A DNA stretch of 64,000 bases, taken from Pseudomonas asiatica (GTDB taxonomy: Bacteria > Pseudomonadota > Gammaproteobacteria > Pseudomonadales > Pseudomonadaceae). Shown piece by piece: positions 25,705 through 38,150 of this stretch. The position numbers and the translations under genes were made by a program. The DNA is taken from the NCBI RefSeq assembly GCF_040214835.1, contig NZ_CP157874.1, positions 4,034,001 through 4,098,000 on the forward strand, read 5' to 3'. The notes under the pieces were generated by a model, which was not told the DNA's origin, did no database searches, and was given only the letters and a program-made list of their open reading frames with translations. How positions within the stretch are numbered: the first letter of the stretch is position 1; each line of letters begins with the position of its first letter.

Positions 25705-25742
25705 TAACGGGTAATCAATGCGGGGGGACCGATGGGGCCACC
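25630..25742 (-). ncRNA. ffs: 4.5S signal recognition particle RNA
   Basis: About 113 nt. The apical domain has the conserved GGTCAGG, GGAA tetraloop region (CCCGGAAGGGAGCAGCC) that binds Ffh. The ends pair as GGTGGCCCCATC with GGTGGGGCCGCC. The RNA escorts secretory proteins to the membrane. The exact 5' and 3' ends are estimated from the helix. The 3' 75 nt come from the element side of attR. Confidence 0.95.
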
Positions 25743-25774
25743 ACTACAAGGCTCGCTGAACAGCGAGTGGCGCC

Positions 25775-25802
25775 ATTGTACCGGTCTTGGGGGCAGATAC
25801 AA
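25775..25802 (-). promoter_or_regulatory. ffs promoter
   Basis: On the minus strand, TTGTAT (25797-25802), 16-base spacer, TACAAT (25775-25780). It implies a 5' leader of about 25 nt containing a CTCGCTG-TT-CAGCGAG hairpin before the mature RNA, consistent with RNase P maturation as in E. coli 4.5S. Confidence 0.75.
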
Positions 25803-25870
25803 CCTCTGGAGCAGAAAAAGTCATCATTTCTCAATGACTTGTCCGGGTCGGGGTGGCCTGGAGCTGCCAA

Positions 25871-26016
25871 TTCGCGGGTGAACCCGCTCCTACAGGGGTA
25901 GCGTTGACAGCAAGACCAGCGCAGGACCTGTGGGAGCGGGTTCACCCGCGAAGCAGGCGCCGCGGTGGATGGCACGGGCTTCGCCCGTGTTCGCGGGCAT
26001 GCCCGCTCCCACAAGG
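25871..26016. repeat. Cluster of three REP units, second kind
   Basis: Three GCGGGTgAACCCGCTCC-type units in alternating orientation between ffs and ligA, with a GGGCTTCGCCC centre. Confidence 0.85.
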
Positions 26017-26048
26017 ACCGCGCAAGCCACAGGGGATTGCGCAGGGCG

Positions 26049-28560
<2,512 letters not shown>

Positions 28561-28617
28561 GATAACAACACCCGAACCGACCAGCACGCCCTCAGGCTGC
28601 TCTTTCGTCTGGATCTG

Positions 28618-29508
28618 TCAGCGCTTCTGGGTCAGCGCACGGCGCTCGAACTCGACGATGCGCTGGCGGTAGTGCTCGATGGTCTGGGCGGTCAGCACGC
28701 TGCGCTGGTCGTCCTTGAGCTCACCGTTCAGTTCGTGCGCCAGCTTGCGCGCCGCAGCCACCATCACATCGAAGGCCTGCTTCGGATGACGCGGGCCCGG
28801 CAGGCCGAGGAAGAAGCTCACCGCGCGGGTGCTGAAGTGGTCGATGTCGTCCAGGTCGAACACGCCGGGCTTGACGGCGTTGGCCATGGAGAACAGCACC
28901 TCGCCGTGACCGGCCATGCTCTCGTGACGGTGGAAGATGTCCATTTCGCCGAAGCGCAGGCCGCTTTCCAGAATGTTCTGCAGCAGCGCCGGGCCCTTGA
29001 AGCCACCCTCGTCGCGGGAGATGACGCTGATCACCAGCACTTCCTCGGCCGGCGGCAGCTCCTTGACGCTGTTGCTGGCAGGCGCCGCACCGTTGCTGCG
29101 GGTATTTTCCGCGGCAAAGTCGTCATCGCTGTCGGCAAACAGGTCGGGCTCGCGTGGCTCGGCGCTCAGGTTCAGGTCGCCCTGCTGTGCATCCGCAGCA
29201 GCGGTGGCGCGCTTGCCGCGCTTGGCAGCCTTGGCCGGCTTGGGCTCACGCTCGCGATCACGCGCAGAAGCACTGAGCGACGGCAGGTCGCTTTCGTCCA
29301 GCTCAGGCTCCTTGTGGGTATCCAGCACCCGCGACGGGCCAAGCACTTCGGCATTGCCCTCTTCGTCCGGCAGGTTGGAATAACTGCGATCCAGACGGAA
29401 TTTCAACTTGCCTTTCCCGCCGCGCATGCGGCGCCAGCCGTCGAAAAGAATCCCGGCAATGACAATGATGCCGATGACGATCAGCCACTCGCGCAGACCG
29501 ATTTCCAT
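28618..29508 (-). CDS. zipA: Cell division protein ZipA
   Basis: Protein of 296 residues. One N-terminal transmembrane helix ([14 protein letters not shown], about 9-22) anchors it with the bulk in the cytoplasm; a charged Pro/Ala/Glu linker follows, then the C-terminal ZipA domain (about 155-290) that binds the FtsZ tail and tethers the Z-ring. ATG 29508 puts the helix at the very N-terminus, as in the family; the longer frame from 29568 does not. It lies between smc and ligA, the usual pseudomonad order. Confidence 0.95.
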   Translation of the reverse strand: MEIGLREWLIVIGIIVIAGILFDGWRRMRGGKGKLKFRLDRSYSNLPDEEGNAEVLGPSRVLDTHKEPELDESDLPSLSASARDREREPKPAKAAKRGKRATAAADAQQGDLNLSAEPREPDLFADSDDDFAAENTRSNGAAPASNSVKELPPAEEVLVISVISRDEGGFKGPALLQNILESGLRFGEMDIFHRHESMAGHGEVLFSMANAVKPGVFDLDDIDHFSTRAVSFFLGLPGPRHPKQAFDVMVAAARKLAHELNGELKDDQRSVLTAQTIEHYRQRIVEFERRALTQKR

Positions 29509-29713
29509 GTAATCCCGTGCCTCTATAAAAATATGCTTGAAAACAAAGGGTTCAAAGCCCTTTAACACGTGGCGCCAACTCTATGTTCTGACAGGCGTTT
29601 TACCCACGCAAAAAACGAGTGACATTAAGCTAGCACGACCAAAGACAACTTTACACCGTCTGTCGCACATGGCGGGGGCATTTCGCTACGGAATATGCCC
29701 TTATCGTCGAGCA

Positions 29714-32700
29714 TCAGGCATCGACCATGGCCATGGCCTCCTCCACATCGACGGCAACCAGACGTGAACAGCCCGGTTCATGCATGGTCACCCCCATCAA
29801 TTGATCCGCCATCTCCATGGCAATCTTGTTATGGGTGATGTAGATGAACTGCACGCTTTCACTCATTTCCTTGACCAGACGGGCGTAACGCCCGACGTTG
29901 GCATCGTCCAGCGGCGCGTCGACTTCGTCGAGCATGCAGAACGGTGCGGGGTTCAACTTGAAGATGGCAAACACCAGCGCCAATGCGGTCAGTGCCTTCT
30001 CGCCGCCGGACAGCAGATGGATGGTGCTGTTCTTCTTGCCCGGTGGTCGCGCCATGATCGTTACCCCTGTATCGAGTAGATCTTCGCCCGTCAGTTCCAG
30101 ATAAGCGCTGCCACCACCGAAAACTTTTGGGAAAAGTGCCTGTAATCCGGCATTTATCTGATCAAAGGTATCCTTGAAGCGGTTGCGGGTTTCCTTGTCG
30201 ATCTTGCGAATGACGTTTTCCAGGGTCTCCAGGGCTTCGACCAGGTCGGCGTCCTGGGCGTCCAGGTAGCGCTTGCGCTCGGACTGCTGCTCGTACTCTT
30301 CGATGGCCGCCAGGTTGATCGCCCCCAGGCGCTGGATACGCGCCTCGAGCTGCTCCAGCTCCTGTTCGGTGCCCTGCTCGCTGGCCTCGGCCTCCAGGGT
30401 GGCGAGCACGCCTTGCAGGTCGTAGCCATCGGCCAGCAACTGCTCCTGCAGGGTCTTGCGCCGCACATCCAGGCCCTGGCACTCCAGGCGCAACTGCTCC
30501 AGCTGGCCACGCAGCAACTGGGCCTGCTGCTCGGCCTGGGTACGGCGCTTTTCGGCGTCGCGCAGTTCGCGGTCGGCTTCGTCCATGTGCAGGCGAGCCT
30601 GGCGCATTTCCTCGTCGACGCTCATGCGCCGCTCCAGCAGCTCTTCCAGCTTCAGGCGCAGTTCTTCCTGTGGGGCCTCGCCCTCTTCCAGGTTCAGGCT
30701 CAGTTGCTCCTGGCGCTCGGTCAGGCGCGCGGCCTGCTGCTCAAGGCGCTCCAGGGCCTGGCGGGTGGAATCATGCTGTGCGCGCAGCGAGCCCAGGCGT
30801 ACAGCCAGCTGGTGGGCGTGATCCTTGTGCTGGCGGGCCTCCTGGCGCACGCGATCGAGGCTTTCGCGCAGGGTGTCGCGGCGGGCCATCAACTGCTCGC
30901 GCTGCTCGGTGTCCTGGGCCATCAGCTCCAGGGCCTCCTGCAGCAGCAGGCGGGCTTCGCCCAGCTGCTCATGCTCCACGGCGCGCTGTTCTTCCAGCTC
31001 GGTCAGCTCTTCCTGCAGGCGCCGGCGGCGCAGCTCGACCTGCTCGGCACGTGCGCGGCCAGCCGACAGGTTGGCCTTCAGCTCGCCATGCAGGCGGTTT
31101 TCTTCCTGGGTGCGACGGCGCAGTTGTTCACGCTGTTCTTCAAGGTCCAGCTGCTGCTCGCGCAGGGCCTGCAGTTGCTGTTCCAACTGCTCCAGCGCCG
31201 CTTCCTGCTCCAGTTGCTCCTGGCCCAGGCGCTCGATCTCCTGGCCACGCGCTAGCACGCCGCCTTCGGCTTCGCCGCCACGGCGCACCCGCAGGAAGTG
31301 TCGGCCAACCCAGTAGCCATCGCGGCTGACCAGGCTCTGGCCTTCGCCGAGCGACGCGCGCTGCGCCAGCGCCTGGGCAAGGTCTGCCACGGGCTTGACC
31401 TGGCCCAGCCAGGGCGCCAGGTCGACACGGCCTTCGACCTTTTCCAACAGGCTCCCGGGCAGCGACGAGCCGGTACCGCTCGCCAGCAGCAAGCGCAACT
31501 CGCCCTGCTCCAGGCCGGCAAAATCCAGATTACTGAAGTCGTCCACCAGCACAGCCTGCAGGTCGGCGCCGAGCACGGTTTCTACCGCAAGCTCCCAGCC
31601 CGGCTCGACCCGCAACCCTTCAGCCAGCCGCGGCTGTTGCTCCAGGCCTTGGCCCTGGAGCCAGTCCGCAGCACCTGCACCCGGCTCCAGGGCGGCCTGC
31701 TGCAAGGCTTCGAGCGAGGCCAGGCGCCCGCCCAGGCGTTGCAGGTCGCCCTGCGCCTGCTGTTGGGCCTGGGTGGCCTGCTGCAGTTGTTCACGCGCGC
31801 CTTCCAGGCGCTCGACCACCTGCTCTTCCGACAACTGCAACTCTTCCAGCAACATTTCGCTGCTAGCCAGCTGCTCGGCCAGTTCGAGCATGGCCGCATC
31901 CTGCGGGTCGCTGCCCAGCAGCTCACGCTCCTCGCCCAGCTTGCGCTGGCGCTCGGCCTGGCGTTCCAGGCTGGCCTCCAGCTGTTGCAGGCGCGCCTGC
32001 TGCACTTCGGCCTGGCGGCGCGGCTCGGCGGAACGGCTGTTGAAGCTGTCCCACTGTTCCTGCCAACCGTGCATGCCCAGCTCGGCCTCTTCAAGGGCGG
32101 CAGTGGCTTCTTCGGCAGCGGCCAGGGTCATTTCCTGCTCGGGTTCGAGCATGGCCAGCTCTTCGCCCAAGGTAGCCAGCAGGGTACGGTCGTGGCCCAG
32201 GTGCGACTCGGTTTCCAGGCGCGTGCGCTCGGCTTCCTTGAAGTCATCCTGCAGCTGGCGCAGGCGCTGCTGGCCGTGCTGGATGCTCTGCTCGACCCGG
32301 GCGATGTCACCGGCCACCGAGTAGAAACGGCCCTGCACCTGGTTGAAGCGTTCGGACAATTCGTGATGGCCATCGCGCAGGCGCTCGATGCTGGCATCGG
32401 CATTGCGCTGCTCGGCCACCAGCGCCTCATGGGACACATCCTGGTCGCCGATCACCGCCTCGCGCTGGCGCACCCGGTCGTCCAGGTCGCGCCAGCGCAA
32501 GGCCGACAGGCGTGCCTTCAGCTGGCGTTCCTGGGCCTTGTATTCGCGGTACTTCTCGGCCGCCTGGGCCTGCCGGTGCAGGCGCTCCAGCTGGCGCTCC
32601 AGCTCTTCGCGCAGGTCGGTCAGGCGCGCCAGGTTTTCCTGGGTGCGGCGGATGCGGCTCTCGGTTTCACGGCGGCGTTCCTTGTACTTGGAAATGCCGG

Positions 32701-33202
32701 CGGCTTCCTCGATGAAGTTGCGCAGCTCCTCGGGCTTGGCCTCGATCAGCTTGGAGATCATGCCCTGTTCGATGATCGAGTAGCTGCGCGGCCCCAGGCC
32801 GGTACCGAGGAAGATGTCGGTGATATCGCGCCGGCGGCACTTGGTGCCGTTGAGGTAGTAGCTGTTCTGCCCGTCGCGGGTGACCTTGCGGCGGATCGAG
32901 ATCTCGGCGTAGGCGGCATATTCGCCGACCAGGGTGGTTTCGCTGTTGTCGAACACCAGCTCGATGCTGGCCTGGCTGACCGGCTTGCGGCCACTGGAGC
33001 CGTTGAAGATGACATCGGTCATCGACTCGCCGCGCAGGTTCTTCGCCGAACTCTCGCCCATCACCCAGCGCACGGCATCGATGATGTTGGATTTGCCACA
33101 GCCGTTGGGGCCGACCACGGCCGCCATGTTGCTGGGAAAGTTGACCGTGGTCGGGTCGACGAACGACTTGAACCCGGCCAGGCGAATGCACTTCAGGCGC
33201 AT
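29714..33202 (-). CDS. smc: Chromosome segregation protein SMC
   Basis: ATPase of 1162 residues of the condensin type. Walker A GPNGCGKS is at 31-38, two long coiled coils flank a hinge near the middle (around 500-660), and the C-terminal head has LSGGEKALTALAL and the Walker B CMLDEVDAPLDD. It compacts and helps segregate chromosomes with ScpAB. Only three bases separate it from the upstream GntR gene, so the two share a transcript. The gap to zipA (29509-29713) shows no gene. Confidence 0.97.
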   Translation of the reverse strand: MRLKCIRLAGFKSFVDPTTVNFPSNMAAVVGPNGCGKSNIIDAVRWVMGESSAKNLRGESMTDVIFNGSSGRKPVSQASIELVFDNSETTLVGEYAAYAEISIRRKVTRDGQNSYYLNGTKCRRRDITDIFLGTGLGPRSYSIIEQGMISKLIEAKPEELRNFIEEAAGISKYKERRRETESRIRRTQENLARLTDLREELERQLERLHRQAQAAEKYREYKAQERQLKARLSALRWRDLDDRVRQREAVIGDQDVSHEALVAEQRNADASIERLRDGHHELSERFNQVQGRFYSVAGDIARVEQSIQHGQQRLRQLQDDFKEAERTRLETESHLGHDRTLLATLGEELAMLEPEQEMTLAAAEEATAALEEAELGMHGWQEQWDSFNSRSAEPRRQAEVQQARLQQLEASLERQAERQRKLGEERELLGSDPQDAAMLELAEQLASSEMLLEELQLSEEQVVERLEGAREQLQQATQAQQQAQGDLQRLGGRLASLEALQQAALEPGAGAADWLQGQGLEQQPRLAEGLRVEPGWELAVETVLGADLQAVLVDDFSNLDFAGLEQGELRLLLASGTGSSLPGSLLEKVEGRVDLAPWLGQVKPVADLAQALAQRASLGEGQSLVSRDGYWVGRHFLRVRRGGEAEGGVLARGQEIERLGQEQLEQEAALEQLEQQLQALREQQLDLEEQREQLRRRTQEENRLHGELKANLSAGRARAEQVELRRRRLQEELTELEEQRAVEHEQLGEARLLLQEALELMAQDTEQREQLMARRDTLRESLDRVRQEARQHKDHAHQLAVRLGSLRAQHDSTRQALERLEQQAARLTERQEQLSLNLEEGEAPQEELRLKLEELLERRMSVDEEMRQARLHMDEADRELRDAEKRRTQAEQQAQLLRGQLEQLRLECQGLDVRRKTLQEQLLADGYDLQGVLATLEAEASEQGTEQELEQLEARIQRLGAINLAAIEEYEQQSERKRYLDAQDADLVEALETLENVIRKIDKETRNRFKDTFDQINAGLQALFPKVFGGGSAYLELTGEDLLDTGVTIMARPPGKKNSTIHLLSGGEKALTALALVFAIFKLNPAPFCMLDEVDAPLDDANVGRYARLVKEMSESVQFIYITHNKIAMEMADQLMGVTMHEPGCSRLVAVDVEEAMAMVDA

Positions 33203-33205
33203 CGG

Positions 33206-33865
33206 TCAGCCTCGGGCCAACGCCGCCAGCACCAGTTCGCAGCTGCGCTGGCCATAGGCGGTGAGCACCTCGCGAATGCGCGGCAGATCACGGGCGATCA
33301 CGGCGTCGAGCAGGCGGGCGAACAGGTCCAGGTAATCGATCATGTTGGCCTGGCGCTGGTCCAGCGACAGGTAGTAGGCACGGCTCATCGCCGGCTGCAG
33401 GTTTTCCACGGTTTCCTGCAGGAACGGGTTGTCGGCGAACGGATAGGCCGCCCGCATGACCGCGAAGCTGTCGGCGACGAAGGCCTTGATGTCCAGCTGG
33501 TCATGGGCCCGCTGCAGGCGCTGCTGGATCTCCAGGAACGGGCGCAGGTCGGCATCGGTGCGCCATTTTTGCGCAACCGCGTTACCCAGCAGGATGTAGA
33601 ACTCACCCATCAGTGCGCACAGGCTGCGCACACTGCGCTCGTCGAGTTCGGTCACATGGGCACCCCGGCGCGGCAGGATCGCCACCAGGTGGCGGCGTTC
33701 GAGGATCAGCAGCGCCTCGCGCACCGAGCCGCGGCTGACGTTGAGAGCCTGGGTGACCTTCTGCTCCTGGATACGCTCGCCTGGCGCCAGCTCGCCGCGG
33801 ATGATGCGTTCGGCCAGGTAATCGGCAATCTGCTCGGAGAGGCTGTCCGGGGCCTTGAACGTCAT
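33206..33865 (-). CDS. GntR-family regulator, FCD subfamily
   Basis: Protein of 219 residues with an N-terminal winged HTH (SEQIADYLAERIIRGELAPGERI ... LNVSRGSVREALL) and an all-helical FCD ligand-binding domain. It is divergent from xdhA with a 268-base gap, so xanthine dehydrogenase genes are likely targets, although it also leads straight into smc with a three-base gap. The ligand is unknown; a purine-related effector is inferred from context. Confidence 0.9.
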   Translation of the reverse strand: MTFKAPDSLSEQIADYLAERIIRGELAPGERIQEQKVTQALNVSRGSVREALLILERRHLVAILPRRGAHVTELDERSVRSLCALMGEFYILLGNAVAQKWRTDADLRPFLEIQQRLQRAHDQLDIKAFVADSFAVMRAAYPFADNPFLQETVENLQPAMSRAYYLSLDQRQANMIDYLDLFARLLDAVIARDLPRIREVLTAYGQRSCELVLAALARG

Positions 33866-34042
33866 GGTTTTCCTTCAAAATCATTGAACTGGGCACAAGA
33901 AGCGGATTGTAGCGTACTTGGCCGGTAATCGCGCAGAGGGGCCTGGCGGTTTATTTGACCTGCAAGGCATCCAGGCGCCCGGCGCGATCTATGCTTGAAA
34001 TATGGGCAATGTGTGCGGCCGGGCTCGGACATGAGCAATTTC

Positions 34043-34058
34043 TTGACCTTTGAGTCAG
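34043..34058. promoter_or_regulatory. RutR-like palindrome upstream of xdhA, distal
   Basis: TTGACCTTTGAGTCAG, a TGAC-n6-GTCA dyad. The same layout is at 42162 and 50696. Compared with the E. coli RutR consensus TTGACCAnnTGGTCAA it matches 10 of 14 defined positions. Confidence 0.45.
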
Positions 34059-34065
34059 AAAAATA

Positions 34066-34094
34066 TTGACCAGCTGGACAGCTCTTGCTTAGAG
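34066..34094 (+). promoter_or_regulatory. RutR-like box and xdh promoter candidate
   Basis: TTGACCAGCTGGACAG (34066-34081) matches the E. coli RutR consensus at 12 of 14 defined positions. Its first six bases also serve as a -35, with TTAGAG 17 bases further as a weak -10, so binding would block transcription of xdhABC. Confidence 0.55.
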
Positions 34095-34133
34095 TCCGCC
34101 CAACAACAATAAAACCATTGCGAGGCCATCCCC

Positions 34134-35588
34134 GTGATCCAGTTTCTCGTCAACCAGGAGCTGCGTAGTGAGCATGCCCTGGACCCGAACATGACGGTGC
34201 TGCAGTACCTGCGCGAGCACCTGGGCAAACCTGGCACCAAGGAGGGCTGCGCCAGTGGTGACTGCGGCGCCTGCACCGTGGTGGTCGGCGAACTGACCCA
34301 GGACGACCAGGGCAACGACAGCCTGCGCTACCGCAGCCTCAACTCGTGCCTGACCTTCGTTTCGTCGCTGCACGGCAAGCAACTGATCAGCGTCGAAGGC
34401 CTCAAGCACCAAGGCCAGCTGCACAGCGTGCAACAGGCCATGGCCGATTGCCATGGCTCGCAGTGCGGCTTCTGCACCCCCGGCTTCGTCATGTCGCTGT
34501 TCGCCCTGCAGAAGAACAGCAGCGGCCCCGACCTGCACCAGGCCCAGGAAGCCCTGGCCGGCAACCTGTGCCGCTGCACCGGCTACCGGCCGATCCTCGA
34601 CGCCGCCGAGCAGAGCTGCCGCCAGCCTTGCCGCGACCAGTTCGATGCCCAGCAGGCACAGACCATCAGCCGCCTCAAGGCCATTGCGCCAACCCAGACC
34701 GGCGAACTGAACAGCGGCGACAAGCGCTGCCTGGTACCACTGACCGTGGCCGACCTGGCCGACCTGTACAGCTCGCACCCCGAAGCGCGGCTGCTGGCCG
34801 GCGGTACCGACCTGGCCCTGGAAGTCACCCAGTTTCACAAGACCTTGCCGGTGATGATCTACGTCGGCCATGTGGCCGAGCTCAAGCGCATCGAGAAAAC
34901 CGCCAGCCACCTGGAAATCGGCGCCGCCACCCCGCTCACCGACTGCTACGGCGCACTGAACGAGGAATACCCGGACTTCGGCGCCCTGCTGCACCGCTTC
35001 GCTTCGCTGCAGATCCGCAACCAGGGCACCCTGGGCGGCAATATCGGCAACGCTTCGCCAATCGGCGACTCGCCACCCCTGCTGATTGCCCTGGATGCGC
35101 AGATCGTCCTGCGCCAGGGCGAGCGCCAGCGGGTGATGCCACTGGAAGACTACTTCATCGACTACCGCATCACTGCCCGCCAGGACAGCGAGTTCATCGA
35201 GAAGATCATCGTGCCGCGCGCCACCGGCGATTGGGCGTTCCGCGCCTATAAAGTGTCCAAGCGCCTGGACGATGACATTTCCGCCGTGTGCGGCGCCTTC
35301 AACCTGAGCATCGAAGACGGCGTGGTCAGCGGTGTGCGTATCGCCTTCGGCGGCATGGCGGCGATCCCCAAACGGGCCCTCGCCTGCGAAGCGGCGTTGC
35401 GCGGCAAGCCGTGGAACCAGGCTGCCATCGAGCGCGCCTGCCAGGCCCTGGCGGAAGACTTCACCCCGCTCAGCGACTTCCGCGCCAGCAAGGAATACCG
35501 CCTGCTGACCGCGCAGAACCTGCTGCGCAAGTACTTCATCGAACAGCAAACGCCGTACATCGAAACCCGGGTGACCGCTTATGTCTAA
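34134..35588 (+). CDS. xdhA: Xanthine dehydrogenase small subunit XdhA
   Basis: Protein of 484 residues carrying two [2Fe-2S] clusters and FAD. The plant-type cluster uses C39, C44, C47 and C72; the second uses C111, C114, C146 and C148. The FAD domain follows from about 195 (LLAGGTDLALEV; GTLGGNIGNASPIGD). With XdhB it oxidises hypoxanthine to xanthine to urate. The start is GTG 34134; no nearby ATG gives the conserved N-terminus. It overlaps xdhB by eight bases. Confidence 0.96.
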   Translation: MIQFLVNQELRSEHALDPNMTVLQYLREHLGKPGTKEGCASGDCGACTVVVGELTQDDQGNDSLRYRSLNSCLTFVSSLHGKQLISVEGLKHQGQLHSVQQAMADCHGSQCGFCTPGFVMSLFALQKNSSGPDLHQAQEALAGNLCRCTGYRPILDAAEQSCRQPCRDQFDAQQAQTISRLKAIAPTQTGELNSGDKRCLVPLTVADLADLYSSHPEARLLAGGTDLALEVTQFHKTLPVMIYVGHVAELKRIEKTASHLEIGAATPLTDCYGALNEEYPDFGALLHRFASLQIRNQGTLGGNIGNASPIGDSPPLLIALDAQIVLRQGERQRVMPLEDYFIDYRITARQDSEFIEKIIVPRATGDWAFRAYKVSKRLDDDISAVCGAFNLSIEDGVVSGVRIAFGGMAAIPKRALACEAALRGKPWNQAAIERACQALAEDFTPLSDFRASKEYRLLTAQNLLRKYFIEQQTPYIETRVTAYV

Positions 35589-37980
35589 CCATCACGTAGC
35601 CAAGAGCCAGGCCGAGATGGCCGAACTGTTCAGCCAGGACCTGACCACCGGGGTCGGCCGCAGCGTCAAGCACGACAGCGCCGACAAGCATGTGTCCGGC
35701 GAGGCGGTGTACATCGACGACCGCCTGGAATTTCCCAACCAGCTGCACGTCTATGCACGCACCGCCGACCGCGCCCACGCGCGCATCCTGCGCATCGACA
35801 CCACGCCGTGCTATGCCTTCGAGGGCGTGCGCATCGCTATCACCCACGAAGACATCCCCGGCCTCAAGGACATCGGCCCGGTGGTCGCCGGCGATCCGCT
35901 GCTGGCCATCGACAAGGTCGAGTTCTTCGGCCAGCCGGTGCTCGCCGTGGCCGCCCGCGACCTCGATACCGCACGCCGTGCGGCCATGGCCGCCATCGTC
36001 GAGTATGAAGACCTGGAGCCGGTGCTGGATGTGGTCGAAGCATTGCGCAAGAAGCACTTCGTGCTCGACAGCCACACCCACCAGCGTGGCGATTCCGCTG
36101 CTGCCCTGGCCAGTGCCCCGCACCGCATCCAGGGCACCCTGCACATCGGTGGCCAGGAGCACTTCTACCTGGAAACGCAGGTTTCCTCGGTGATGCCCAC
36201 CGAAGATGGCGGCATGATCGTCTACTGCTCCACGCAAAACCCCACCGAAGTGCAAAAGCTGGTCGCCGAAGTACTCGACGTGCCAATGAACAAGGTGGTG
36301 CTGGACATGCGCCGCATGGGTGGCGGTTTTGGCGGCAAGGAAACCCAGGCCGCCAGCCCGGCGTGCCTGTGCGCCGTGGTCGCGCGCCTGACCGGCCAGC
36401 CCACCAAGATGCGCCTGCCACGGGTCGAAGACATGACCATGACCGGCAAGCGCCACCCGTTCTACGTCGAGTACGACGTGGGCTTCGACGACGACGGGCG
36501 CCTGCACGGCATCAACTTCGATCTGGCCGGCAACTGCGGCTACTCGCCCGACCTGTCCGGTTCGATCGTCGACCGCGCCATGTTCCACTCCGACAACGCC
36601 TACTACCTGGGCGATGCCACCGTGCACGGCCACCGCTGCAAGACCAACACCGCCTCCAACACCGCATACCGCGGCTTCGGCGGCCCGCAGGGGATGGTCG
36701 CCATCGAGCAGGTGATGGACCACATCGCCCGCCACCTGGGCCGCGACCCGCTGGCGGTGCGCAAGGCCAACTACTACGGCAAGACCGAGCGCAACGTCAC
36801 CCACTACTACCAGACCGTCGAGCACAACATGCTCGAAGAGATGACCGCCGAACTGGAAGCCAGCAGCGACTACGCCGAGCGCCGCGAGTCGATCCGCCGC
36901 TTCAACGCCAACAGCCCGATCCTGAAGAAGGGCCTGGCGCTGACCCCGGTCAAGTTCGGTATTTCGTTCACCGCCACCTTCCTCAACCAGGCCGGTGCGC
37001 TGATCCATATCTACACCGACGGCAGCATCCACCTGAACCATGGCGGCACCGAGATGGGCCAGGGCCTGAACACCAAGGTGGCACAGGTGGTGGCACAGAT
37101 CTTCCAGGTCGATTTCAGCCGTATCCAGATCACCGCCACCAACACCGACAAGGTGCCCAACACCTCGCCGACCGCAGCCTCCAGTGGTGCCGACCTGAAC
37201 GGCAAGGCGGCGCAGAACGCTGCCGAAATCCTCAAGAAGCGCCTGACCGAGTTCGCCGCGCGGCACTACCAGGTGACCGAGGAAGACGTCGAGTTCCGCA
37301 ACGGCCATGTGCGCGTGCGCGACCAGATCGTCAGCTTCGAGCAGCTGGTGCAGCAGGCCTACTTCGCCCAGGTGTCACTGTCCAGCACCGGCTTCTACCG
37401 TACGCCGAAGATCTACTACGACCGCAGCCAGGCACGTGGCCGGCCGTTCTACTACTTCGCCTTCGGCGCCGCCTGCGTGGAAGTGGTGGTCGACACCCTG
37501 ACCGGCGAGTACAAGATGCTGCGTGCCGACATCCTGCACGATGTGGGTGATTCGCTGAACCCGGCCATCGACATCGGCCAGGTGGAAGGCGGCTTCATCC
37601 AGGGCATGGGCTGGCTGACCACCGAAGAGCTGGTGTGGAACGCCAAGGGCAAGCTGATGACCAACGGCCCGGCCAGCTACAAGATCCCGGCAGTGGCCGA
37701 CATGCCGCTGGATTTGCGGGTAAAGCTGGTGGAGAACCGCAAGAACCCGGAAGACACCGTGTTCCACTCCAAGGCCGTGGGCGAGCCGCCGTTCATGCTC
37801 GGCATCGCTGCCTGGTGCGCGATCAAGGACGCCGTGGCCAGCATCGCCGACTACCGCGTGCAGCCACAGGTGGATGCGCCGGCGACGCCGGAGCGGGTGT
37901 TGTGGGGTTGCGAGCAGATGCGCAATGCCGTGGCTGCAGCGCAACCTGCCGAGCCGGAGCTGGAAACCGTCACCCAGTAA
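35581..37980 (+). CDS. xdhB: Xanthine dehydrogenase molybdenum subunit XdhB
   Basis: Large subunit of 799 residues that holds the molybdopterin cofactor and the substrate site. Visible hallmarks are GGGFGGKE (about 243-250), the AYRGFGGPQ segment, and GGTEMGQGLNTK. It has the normal length. ATG 35581 overlaps xdhA, indicating translational coupling of the two subunits. XdhC, needed for cofactor insertion, is 170 bases downstream beyond a REP pair. Confidence 0.97.
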   Translation: MSNHHVAKSQAEMAELFSQDLTTGVGRSVKHDSADKHVSGEAVYIDDRLEFPNQLHVYARTADRAHARILRIDTTPCYAFEGVRIAITHEDIPGLKDIGPVVAGDPLLAIDKVEFFGQPVLAVAARDLDTARRAAMAAIVEYEDLEPVLDVVEALRKKHFVLDSHTHQRGDSAAALASAPHRIQGTLHIGGQEHFYLETQVSSVMPTEDGGMIVYCSTQNPTEVQKLVAEVLDVPMNKVVLDMRRMGGGFGGKETQAASPACLCAVVARLTGQPTKMRLPRVEDMTMTGKRHPFYVEYDVGFDDDGRLHGINFDLAGNCGYSPDLSGSIVDRAMFHSDNAYYLGDATVHGHRCKTNTASNTAYRGFGGPQGMVAIEQVMDHIARHLGRDPLAVRKANYYGKTERNVTHYYQTVEHNMLEEMTAELEASSDYAERRESIRRFNANSPILKKGLALTPVKFGISFTATFLNQAGALIHIYTDGSIHLNHGGTEMGQGLNTKVAQVVAQIFQVDFSRIQITATNTDKVPNTSPTAASSGADLNGKAAQNAAEILKKRLTEFAARHYQVTEEDVEFRNGHVRVRDQIVSFEQLVQQAYFAQVSLSSTGFYRTPKIYYDRSQARGRPFYYFAFGAACVEVVVDTLTGEYKMLRADILHDVGDSLNPAIDIGQVEGGFIQGMGWLTTEELVWNAKGKLMTNGPASYKIPAVADMPLDLRVKLVENRKNPEDTVFHSKAVGEPPFMLGIAAWCAIKDAVASIADYRVQPQVDAPATPERVLWGCEQMRNAVAAAQPAEPELETVTQ

Positions 37981-37999
37981 CACCGCCGCTCCGCTTTTT

Positions 38000-38114
38000 G
38001 TAGGAGCGGCCTTGTGTCGCGAAAGGGCCGCGCAGCGGCCCCAAAACTTGTACAGCAACATGGATTTCTGGGGCTGCTGCGCAGCCCTTTCGCGACACAA
38101 GGCCGCTCCTACAC
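38000..38114. repeat. Inverted pair of REP palindromes between xdhB and xdhC
   Basis: Two CGACACAAGGCCGCTCC-type units facing each other with GCCGCGCAGCGGC and GCTGCTGCGCAGC arms. Inside an operon, such pairs often mark differential mRNA stability. Confidence 0.85.
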
Positions 38115-38150
38115 AAAGCGGACCGCGTTGTTCTGAAGAGGAATTGCATC

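Noticed and set aside
31298..33928. 876-codon plus-strand open frame opposite smc
   Set aside because: Low-complexity Leu/Gln/Ala reading caused by high GC codon use on the antisense of smc; smc is unmistakable.
35536..37308. 590-codon minus-strand frame opposite xdhB
   Set aside because: Antisense shadow of xdhB.
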